Positions 57,686 to 64,000 of a DNA stretch of 64,000 nucleotides are shown here, piece by piece. A program made the position numbers and the translations under genes. Source of the DNA: Mucilaginibacter straminoryzae (GTDB taxonomy: Bacteria; Bacteroidota; Bacteroidia; Sphingobacteriales; Sphingobacteriaceae); assembly GCF_022953055.1 (NCBI RefSeq), contig NZ_JALJEJ010000013.1:1-64000 (forward strand), given 5' to 3'. The stretch's first letter is position 1, and each line of letters opens with the position of its first letter. Below the pieces are notes generated by a model. That model saw only the letters and a program-made list of their open reading frames with translations, was not told where the DNA came from and searched no databases.

Positions 57686-59878
57686 ATGCTTATGTCTTCT
57701 TTTTCTATTCATAAAATACTTTTTTTGTTTGTTTTCTTCTTGGTTTATCAAACTGCGGTTGCACAAAAACATCTAAAAGATACCGTTAGGCTGGATAGTG
57801 TTGTGGTGCAGGAAAACCGGCTCAAACATCTGCCCGAGATAATCGGTACGAACATTTTTTCGGGTAAGAAAACATTTACCATTATACCCTCTGAAGGTAA
57901 GGCTAACCTCACGAATAATAATGCGAGGATGATCTTCTCAACTGTTCCCGGTGTAAACGTTTGGGATATGGATGGCGCTGGTTTGCAGCTGAATATCGGT
58001 ACGAGAGGAACAGATTCCCATCGGTCTATCGAGACAAACATTCGGCAAAATGGCTACAATACCAACTCGGATATGTTTGGTTATCCCGAAGATCACTACA
58101 CACCGCCGATGCAGGCTGTGCAGGAAATTCAGATTGTAAGGGGAGCATCTGCTTTACAATTCGGCAGCCAGTTTGGCGGAATGATCAACCTGAAAATGAA
58201 GGAGGCCGACCCCAATAAACGTTTCGGTTTTGAGAGTGAGCAAACCGTCGGTTCTAATAAGTTTTTCAATTCATATAACGCTATTAGTGGTAACGAGGGG
58301 AAGTTTAGTTACTACGGCTACTATTCTAAACGCACAGGCGATGGCTGGCGGCCGGATGCGGCGTTTGACTACCAGGCTTACTATGCCAACCTTAAGTATA
58401 AATTTAATGAAAAGGGTAGTATTGCCTTCCAATTCTCGCGGATGGATTACCGCCAGCAGATAGCGGGTGGATTGACGGATGCTCAGTTCGCTCAAAATAA
58501 TCGCCAGTCGACCAGGTTCCGTAACTTTTTTAATCCAGAGATAAACATTCCGTCGCTATTGTTCAATTATGATTTAGGTACAAGAACCAAGCTGGAGGTG
58601 ATTAGCCATGCATTGATCGGCCAACGCAATAGTGTGCAGTTTATCGCCAATCCTAACGTGCCTGATACCGTGAATACGGCGCTGAAAAGTTATAATCCCC
58701 GCCAGGTAGACCGCGATTACTATAAAGGCTTCACCACCGAAGCCCGCCTGCAACATGTTTATCAATTGGGTAACGTAGGCGGGGTATTAACTGCGGGCGT
58801 AAGGTATTTTAATGAAACCACCAACCGTAAACAAAAGGGGACCGGTACAACCGGTACCGACTTTGATTTAAGCCTGGTTAAAGATTACGGTATCGATCTG
58901 GATCTGCATACCACCAACTACGCCGTATTTGCTGAAAATATCTTTCGGGTTACTCCCGCATTATCTGTAACGCCCGGGTTCCGTTATGAAATTATTAAAA
59001 CGGATATGAATGGTGTGATCAGCAACCGCACCTTCCCGGTACATTATGCCGGTGATCGTAACTTCCCCTTATTCGGAACCGGCCTTCAATATAAAACCTC
59101 GGCAAACACCCAGCTTTACGGAAATATCTCGCAGGCATACCGCCCTTACATCTATGCAAATGTTACCCCGGCCGATCAGCTGAGTGTTATTGATCCTAAT
59201 ATAAAGGACAGCAGAGGTTATTCTGCTGATCTGGGTTATCGCGGCCGTATCGATCATATTTTCAGTTATGATATCGGTCTTTTCTATGTGCGTTATAACA
59301 ACCGCGTTGGCAGTTTAACCATGACGGGCGCTAACAACAGTACGTATCTGTATGTGACCAATGTGGGCGATGCTGTTGCAAAAGGCGTGGAAGCATTTAC
59401 AGAACTATCCCTGTTCCGCTTGTTTAATAGCCCTTCTTCATCAGATCTGAAACTGTTCAACTCGCTGAGCTATGATCGTGCCCGGTATGTAAAAGGTACG
59501 CTGTCGCAGTCTGGTAAGAACGTTTCGCTGGTGGGCAACTGGGCAGAAGGTACGCCGCAATGGATCAACAGAACTGGTTTAAGTTATCTGAACAAGCATA
59601 CCACCGCAACGTTGCAATACAGTTATGTAGGCAAAAGCTTCAGCGATGCCAATAATACCGTTGCTAACCCCATCGGCTCCAGCGGAATAGTACCTGCTTA
59701 TCATCTGGTTGATTTGGCGCTTAACTATAATTTTCTACAGCACTACCATGTAAACTTTAACCTGAACAATGCGCTGAATGCCAAATACTTTACCCGGAGG
59801 ATCAACATGTATCCCGGGCCGGGTATTTTGCCGGCCGACGGGCGAACTTTCAGCCTTGGAGTAGGCGTGAAGCTATGA
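57686..59878 (+). CDS. FecA-like TonB-dependent receptor
   Basis: This 730-aa receptor starts at ATG 57686 with a signal peptide (about 1-27, ending TAVAQ) and lacks the CarboxypepD_reg N-domain of the other receptors. The plug follows (NNNARMIFSTVPGVNVWDMDG, QIVRGASALQFGSQFGGMINL) and resembles ferric-dicitrate-type receptors. The barrel ends FSLGVGVKL. The substrate could be a metal chelate or a small molecule. It is last in the cluster after a terminator-like hairpin, and no close TAnnTTTG promoter was seen in the 10 bases left, so its transcription may depend on read-through. Confidence 0.9.
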   Translation: MLMSSFSIHKILFLFVFFLVYQTAVAQKHLKDTVRLDSVVVQENRLKHLPEIIGTNIFSGKKTFTIIPSEGKANLTNNNARMIFSTVPGVNVWDMDGAGLQLNIGTRGTDSHRSIETNIRQNGYNTNSDMFGYPEDHYTPPMQAVQEIQIVRGASALQFGSQFGGMINLKMKEADPNKRFGFESEQTVGSNKFFNSYNAISGNEGKFSYYGYYSKRTGDGWRPDAAFDYQAYYANLKYKFNEKGSIAFQFSRMDYRQQIAGGLTDAQFAQNNRQSTRFRNFFNPEINIPSLLFNYDLGTRTKLEVISHALIGQRNSVQFIANPNVPDTVNTALKSYNPRQVDRDYYKGFTTEARLQHVYQLGNVGGVLTAGVRYFNETTNRKQKGTGTTGTDFDLSLVKDYGIDLDLHTTNYAVFAENIFRVTPALSVTPGFRYEIIKTDMNGVISNRTFPVHYAGDRNFPLFGTGLQYKTSANTQLYGNISQAYRPYIYANVTPADQLSVIDPNIKDSRGYSADLGYRGRIDHIFSYDIGLFYVRYNNRVGSLTMTGANNSTYLYVTNVGDAVAKGVEAFTELSLFRLFNSPSSSDLKLFNSLSYDRARYVKGTLSQSGKNVSLVGNWAEGTPQWINRTGLSYLNKHTTATLQYSYVGKSFSDANNTVANPIGSSGIVPAYHLVDLALNYNFLQHYHVNFNLNNALNAKYFTRRINMYPGPGILPADGRTFSLGVGVKL

Positions 59879-59935
59879 TGCTTTGGTAATGAGAACAAAT
59901 GTGTAATTGTGGCTGTAAATGCAAAATCAAAACGC

Positions 59936-59943
59936 TAATTTTG
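59936..59943 (+). promoter_or_regulatory. -7 promoter element (TAATTTTG) of purL
   Basis: A TAnnTTTG match lies 27 bases before the TTG start of purL, giving a leader of about 24 bases and supporting that start codon. Confidence 0.5.
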
Positions 59944-59970
59944 CACATCCTTTCATAAATACTTACAACA

Positions 59971-62196
59971 TTGGAGCAACAGGAATTAACTACCGTTGAA
60001 ACCGCCAAAGATTTAGGCTTACTACCACAGGAATTCGACCGCATCAAAGAAATTTTAGGACGTACCCCCAATTTTACAGAGCTTTCTATTTTTTCTGTAA
60101 TGTGGAGCGAACACTGTTCTTATAAAAACTCTATCAAATGGTTAAAAACCCTTCCGCGCGATGGTTCACGCATGCTGGCAAAAGCAGGCGAGGAAAATGC
60201 CGGATTGGTTGATCTGGGTGATGGCATCGGTTGTGCTTTTAAAATAGAATCACATAATCACCCATCCGCGCTGGAGCCATATCAAGGCGCTGCAACAGGT
60301 GTCGGTGGTATCAACCGCGATATTTTTACCATGGGGGCCCGCCCGATAGCGCAGTTAAACTCGCTTCGTTTCGGTGACCTGAGTGTTGACCGTACCAAGT
60401 GGCTGGTTAAAGGTGTTGTAAAAGGTATTGGCGATTACGGCAATGCTTTTGGCATTCCAACCGTGGGCGGCGAGCTTTTCTTTGATGAAAGTTACAACGT
60501 TAACCCGCTGGTAAATGCCATGTCTGCCGGTATTGTTAAAGCAGGCGAAACTGTTTCTGCAACATCATACGGTGTTGGCAACCCGGTTTATATTGTCGGT
60601 TCTTCAACCGGTAAAGATGGTATCCACGGTGCGGCCTTTGCTTCTAAAGATATTACCGAAGATTCTGTAAACGATTTACCTGCAGTACAGGTAGGCGACC
60701 CGTTCCAGGAGAAGTTATTGCTGGAAGCTACGCTCGAGGTAATTAAAACAGGTGCAGTGATTGGTATGCAGGATATGGGTGCGGCAGGTATTATCTGCTC
60801 TAACTCTGAAATGTCTGCCAAAGGCGAGCACGGTATGCGTATTAACCTGGATAAGGTTCCTACCCGCCAGGAGAACATGAAGCCGTTCGAGATCCTGCTT
60901 TCAGAATCACAAGAGCGCATGCTGATCGTGGTAGAGAAAGGTCGTGAGGCTGACGTACAAGCCGTATTTGATAAGTGGGATTTAAATTGCGTTGCCATTG
61001 GTGAAGTAACCGATACTAAACGCCTGGAATATTTTATGCACGGCGAGTTGGTGGCTGATGTGCCTGCCGACGACTTGGTACTTGGCGGTGGCGCACCGGT
61101 TTACGAACGCGAATACCGTGAGCCTGCTTATTACCAGGAATACCAGAAATTTGATATTAATTCTATCCCGGAACCCGAGAACTTAGTTGAGGTTGCCGAG
61201 CATTTAATTGCTCATCCGAATATCGCTTCTAAACGTTGGGTGACAGATCAGTACGATTCAATGGTTGGTACTGCTACCATGACCACCAATCGCCCTTGCG
61301 ATGCTGCGGTAGTTGCCGTGAAAGACACCAACAAAGCAATTGCCTTGACGGTAGATTGTAACTCGCGCTACGTAAATGCAGATCCGCAGAAAGGTACTGC
61401 CATTGCCGTTGCCGAAGCTGCACGTAATATTACCTGCGCAGGCGGCGAGCCGGTTGCCATTACCAACTGTTTGAACTTTGGCAACCCTTACGTGCCGGAA
61501 GTGTACTGGCAATTTGTAAGCGCAATCAAAGGCATGGGCGAAGCTTGCCGTAAGTTTGATACGCCTGTAACTGGTGGTAACGTAAGCTTCTACAACCAGT
61601 CATCAGATGAAGGGCCGGTATTCCCAACACCAACTATTGGTATGCTGGGTGTGCTGGACGATGTAGATAACATGATGACTGCTGATTTTAAGCAGCCGGA
61701 CGATCTGATCTATTTGATCGGCGAATCTGTTAACGACATTGCTTCTTCTCAATACCTGGCTTCTTATCATAAAGTAAAAGCTGCCCCGGCGCCATACTTC
61801 GACCTGGAGAAAGAATATGCGATGCAGCAGGTGGTGAAGCAGTTGATCCACCATAAGGTGATCCAGTCTGCACATGACGTTGCTGACGGCGGCTTATATA
61901 TTTCTTTATTAGAATCCTGTATGCCTAACGGCTTGGGTATCCATATCGAAACTGACGGCGAGATACGCAAGGATGCTTTCCTTTTCGGCGAAGCGCAGGG
62001 CAGGGTAGTGGTTTCGGTTGCACCGGCAGATCAGGAACGTTTTGTAGAAATGATGGCGACATCTGAAGTGCCTTTCTCACTGTTGGGTACAGTGGCCAGC
62101 CATGGTAACCTGTTTGTTGATGAAGAGTTATACGGTAATATCACCGATATTAAATTGGTGTATGATAACGTATTGCATGTAGCTTTAGGTGCGTAA
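59971..62196 (+). CDS. purL: Phosphoribosylformylglycinamidine synthase II
   Basis: This 741-aa enzyme converts FGAR to FGAM with ATP and ammonia (the small-PurL form that pairs with PurS and PurQ). It starts at TTG 59971; the next in-frame Met (MWSEHCSYKNS) would remove conserved sequence, and a promoter box fits the TTG. Landmarks are MWSEHCSYKNSIKWLK, GCAFKIESHNHPSALEPYQGAATGVGG in pieces (about residues 88-115), GAAGIICSNSEMSAKGEHGM and GGAPVYEREYREPAYYQEYQ. PurQ and PurS are not in the window. A TAATG overlap couples it to the VOC gene. Confidence 0.95.
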   Translation: MEQQELTTVETAKDLGLLPQEFDRIKEILGRTPNFTELSIFSVMWSEHCSYKNSIKWLKTLPRDGSRMLAKAGEENAGLVDLGDGIGCAFKIESHNHPSALEPYQGAATGVGGINRDIFTMGARPIAQLNSLRFGDLSVDRTKWLVKGVVKGIGDYGNAFGIPTVGGELFFDESYNVNPLVNAMSAGIVKAGETVSATSYGVGNPVYIVGSSTGKDGIHGAAFASKDITEDSVNDLPAVQVGDPFQEKLLLEATLEVIKTGAVIGMQDMGAAGIICSNSEMSAKGEHGMRINLDKVPTRQENMKPFEILLSESQERMLIVVEKGREADVQAVFDKWDLNCVAIGEVTDTKRLEYFMHGELVADVPADDLVLGGGAPVYEREYREPAYYQEYQKFDINSIPEPENLVEVAEHLIAHPNIASKRWVTDQYDSMVGTATMTTNRPCDAAVVAVKDTNKAIALTVDCNSRYVNADPQKGTAIAVAEAARNITCAGGEPVAITNCLNFGNPYVPEVYWQFVSAIKGMGEACRKFDTPVTGGNVSFYNQSSDEGPVFPTPTIGMLGVLDDVDNMMTADFKQPDDLIYLIGESVNDIASSQYLASYHKVKAAPAPYFDLEKEYAMQQVVKQLIHHKVIQSAHDVADGGLYISLLESCMPNGLGIHIETDGEIRKDAFLFGEAQGRVVVSVAPADQERFVEMMATSEVPFSLLGTVASHGNLFVDEELYGNITDIKLVYDNVLHVALGA

Positions 62197-62585
62197 TGCT
62201 AAAGCTTAACCGCATACATCATATCGCTATTATTTGTGCTGATTATAGCGCATCAAAGAAATTCTATACCGAAATTTTAGGGCTGAAGATAGTCCGTGAG
62301 ATTTACCGGGAAGAACGGAATTCATATAAGCTTGATCTGGAAGTGGGAAACCTCTACCAGATCGAGCTTTTCTCTTTTCCCAATCCACCTCAACGGCCAT
62401 CAGGGCCAGAGGCTGCGGGTTTGCGGCATTTGGCTTTCGAGGTTGATGATATAGATGAAGCTATCGCTCATCTGAGTGCCCATGAGGTGGTTTGCGAACC
62501 TGTGCGCGTAGACCCAACGACAGGAAACCGGTTTACCTTCTTCGCTGACCCTGATGGGTTGCCAATGGAGTTATACGAGCGGTAA
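62196..62585 (+). CDS. VOC-family (glyoxalase-like) protein, GloA2/YaeR type
   Basis: This 129-aa single VOC domain has the metal-ligand pattern IHHIAI (His) near the start, YQIELFSFPN (Glu), LRHLAFEV (His) and GLPMELYER (Glu) at the end. The length and sequence match the GloA2/SMU1112c/YaeR branch, whose true substrate is undefined. Its ATG overlaps the purL stop (TAATG), so it is co-translated with purL. A link to purine metabolism is positional only. Confidence 0.85.
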   Translation: MLKLNRIHHIAIICADYSASKKFYTEILGLKIVREIYREERNSYKLDLEVGNLYQIELFSFPNPPQRPSGPEAAGLRHLAFEVDDIDEAIAHLSAHEVVCEPVRVDPTTGNRFTFFADPDGLPMELYER

Positions 62586-62613
62586 GTTTTAATTAATCAA
62601 CTCACGTTGAACC

Positions 62614-62704
62614 GTGTCACCCTGAGCTTGTCGAAGGGTTGTTTGATATTCCATTATTTCATCTGCAAGGCTGCGTAAGATCCTGAAACAAGTTCAGGAC
62701 GACC
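62614..62704. repeat. Paired palindromic intergenic repeat (CCTGAGCTTGTCGAAGG type)
   Basis: CACCCTGAGCTTGTCGAAGGG occupies about 62618-62638 and TCCTGAA-ACAAG-TTCAGGA occupies 62681-62699. The second is a perfect 7-bp inverted repeat, the first a weak one. Both are motifs that I recall recurring between genes in Bacteroidota, similar to REP elements. Here they separate the VOC and TrmN6-like genes. Confidence 0.5.
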
Positions 62705-62719
62705 AAAAGCTCTGAATCC

Positions 62720-63424
62720 ATGTTTCATTTCAAGCAATTTTCCGTTGACCAGACAGGTTGCGCCATGAAAATCAATACCGATGGCGTATTGCTTGGTGCA
62801 TTGGCTGAGGTGGACGAGCCAAAGGCTATTCTCGATATCGGCACCGGCACAGGGGTGATGGCGTTAATGCTGGCGCAGCGATTTGAACAAGCCGAAGTCG
62901 ATGCGGTAGAAATAGACATTGAAGCAGCAAAAACGGCAGAACGAAATTTTAACGCTTCACCATTTAATAACCGTCTGAAGATTTATCCTGAGCGCTTTGA
63001 AGACTTTTTTGAGCAGCATCCGGAGAAAAAATATGATTTGATCGTTTCCAACCCGCCGTTTCACTTAAATTCTTTAAGATCTTCCGATTCGGGCAAAGCA
63101 ACCGCAAGGCATACGGATAGGCTGTTTTTTGAGAAGCTCATTCAGCAAACTGCCCAGCATTTAACAAATGAAGGAGCTTTATGGTTAGTGCTTCCTGAAG
63201 AAGCCGCGACATTGATTAAGCCGTTAGCAGTAGAAGCAGGGCTACATCAATCAATGCAAATCCATATCAGATCATTCGCCGAAAGCAAGCCACATCGCTT
63301 TATCGTTTCTTACAGTAAGAATGCCAGGCAATTCGTGGAGCAGGATTTTGTGATCTATCAATCCCCAAAGATATATTCTACCCAATACCAGGCAGCGCTT
63401 AAATCCTTCTTTACTATTTTCTAA
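62720..63424 (+). CDS. trmN6: tRNA1(Val) (adenine-37-N6)-methyltransferase, TrmN6/YfiC-like
   Basis: This 234-aa class I SAM-dependent methyltransferase has FKQFSVDQ at the start, the SAM loop ILDIGTGTGVMALML (about 37-51) and the amino-methyltransferase motif IVSNPPFHLNS (NPPF near residue 113), which flips and methylates adenine. Related NPPF enzymes include RNA and protein methyltransferases, but the N-terminal block matches YfiC. The ATG at 62720 lies directly after the repeat. It ends overlapping the acyltransferase stop by 4 bases, convergently. Confidence 0.85.
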   Translation: MFHFKQFSVDQTGCAMKINTDGVLLGALAEVDEPKAILDIGTGTGVMALMLAQRFEQAEVDAVEIDIEAAKTAERNFNASPFNNRLKIYPERFEDFFEQHPEKKYDLIVSNPPFHLNSLRSSDSGKATARHTDRLFFEKLIQQTAQHLTNEGALWLVLPEEAATLIKPLAVEAGLHQSMQIHIRSFAESKPHRFIVSYSKNARQFVEQDFVIYQSPKIYSTQYQAALKSFFTIF

Positions 63425-64000
63425 ACAGATAGTTTCGCTTCAGCAGGTTGAATTTCCTCGTTAGCAGCAGCTTTCTTATTAGCTTTTCCGGTCAACCACG
63501 ATAGCGATGTTTTATTAATGGCCTTAACCAGGAGTGTGGTTCCCATATAAACGATTACGAATACCGCCAGGTAAAAGGCAATGTAGCCCGCGTTGCTCAA
63601 CAAATTTAGCTTGTCTTTCAACGCGGTATGAAAAGTGATCTGCCCAAAAACGGAAATAAAAAACATGTGGTAAAGATAGATGCCGTAAGTTTCCTGGCGT
63701 GGCTTAAAGAATGCCGGAACTTTATATTCACTCAGCTTTAAGAGCAGTAAAAACATAGACAGCGAATAAAGCTGGTTGCTTATTTTAAGGGTATTAAGGT
63801 ACACGCGGATGCTGTTGATCCAAGAGCCTTCATAAAAACTGATACTTAAAAACAGCAAGGCTGTAAATGCGATATAAGCTGTAGGAATTTTTCCGAATAT
63901 TTTGAAGAACTGTATCTTATGCTGATTGATGAAAATACCTAACCATAGGTAAAAAACATAACCCAGGATAGCGGTGGTATGTGCGGTAGGTACAAAGTTA
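63421..64000 (-). CDS. Acyltransferase family 3 (OafA-like) membrane protein, 5' part cut by the window edge
   Basis: The minus-strand frame is open from the stop at 63421 to the window end (no stop in the 142 bases beyond 63858), so the start lies outside. What is visible is polytopic, with about five hydrophobic helices, including TAILGYVFYLWLGIFI and YGIYLYHMFFISVFG, the latter matching the acyltransferase 3 helix containing a conserved Tyr/His patch. The C-terminus is a short Lys/Ala/Glu-rich cytoplasmic tail (KANKKAAANEEIQPAEAK). Such enzymes O-acetylate cell-surface glycans. It is convergent with trmN6 and overlaps it by 4 bases. Confidence 0.75.
   Translation of the reverse strand, partial: NFVPTAHTTAILGYVFYLWLGIFINQHKIQFFKIFGKIPTAYIAFTALLFLSISFYEGSWINSIRVYLNTLKISNQLYSLSMFLLLLKLSEYKVPAFFKPRQETYGIYLYHMFFISVFGQITFHTALKDKLNLLSNAGYIAFYLAVFVIVYMGTTLLVKAINKTSLSWLTGKANKKAAANEEIQPAEAKLSV

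Overview
The window looks like a chromosomal segment of a Bacteroidota bacterium, most likely family Sphingobacteriaceae (Mucilaginibacter/Pedobacter-like). The grounds are four TonB-dependent receptors or receptor-like barrels with carboxypeptidase-regulatory N-domains, type III glutamine synthetase, a short (286 aa) housekeeping sigma factor, relaxed lipoboxes, and repeated TAnnTTTG motifs (the Bacteroidota -7 element) upstream of genes that mostly lack clear Shine-Dalgarno sites. No tRNA, rRNA, CRISPR array, phage gene or transposase was found. The window starts in an intergenic region and ends inside an acyltransferase gene.

Layout. 1-7.2 kb: a lysine-rich small protein, a Tat-exported metallophosphoesterase, a His-rich exported protein with a MarR regulator, and a TonB-dependent receptor with a beta-helix lipoprotein partner. 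7.3-14.8 kb: an outer-membrane protein joining a kinase-like N-region to an Omp85-like barrel, an HD-PycTM fusion coupled to polyphosphate kinase, a J-like/SH3 membrane protein and an OmpA lipoprotein. 14.9-21.2 kb (minus): the 5-oxoprolinase operon pxpB-pxpC-pxpA with an NRAMP-like transporter and an M1 aminopeptidase, which together could form a peptide/pyroglutamate salvage unit.

21.4-39.1 kb: an exopolysaccharide locus with a WbpM/PglF-type dehydratase, a half-length TolC-like protein, a Wzz/BY-kinase-like co-polymerase, Wzy- and Wzx-like proteins, six glycosyltransferases and a hexapeptide acyltransferase. A minus-strand regulatory block lies inside it: receiver-PP2C phosphatase, STAS antagonist, HATPase kinase and a membrane protein. 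No Wza-type export protein and no priming sugar-phosphate transferase lies in the window.

39.1-53.4 kb: an unknown two-TM protein, endonuclease V, an Oar-like receptor, dihydrolipoyl dehydrogenase, an MBL-fold hydrolase, RpoD, PurM, a ClC channel with CBS domains and GlnN. 53.4-59.9 kb: a TonB protein, then a cluster of an unknown anchored protein, a MetA-like barrel, a PAP2/vanadium-haloperoxidase lipoprotein and a FecA-like receptor. 60-64 kb: PurL, a VOC protein, a TrmN6-like methyltransferase and a truncated acyltransferase.

The items most worth following are the kinase-like/Omp85 fusion, the HD-PycTM/ppk1 pair, the haloperoxidase-receptor cluster, the partner-switching block inside the exopolysaccharide locus, and the NRAMP-like protein without the usual metal ligands. 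All functions are inferred from sequence read by eye; no database search was run.
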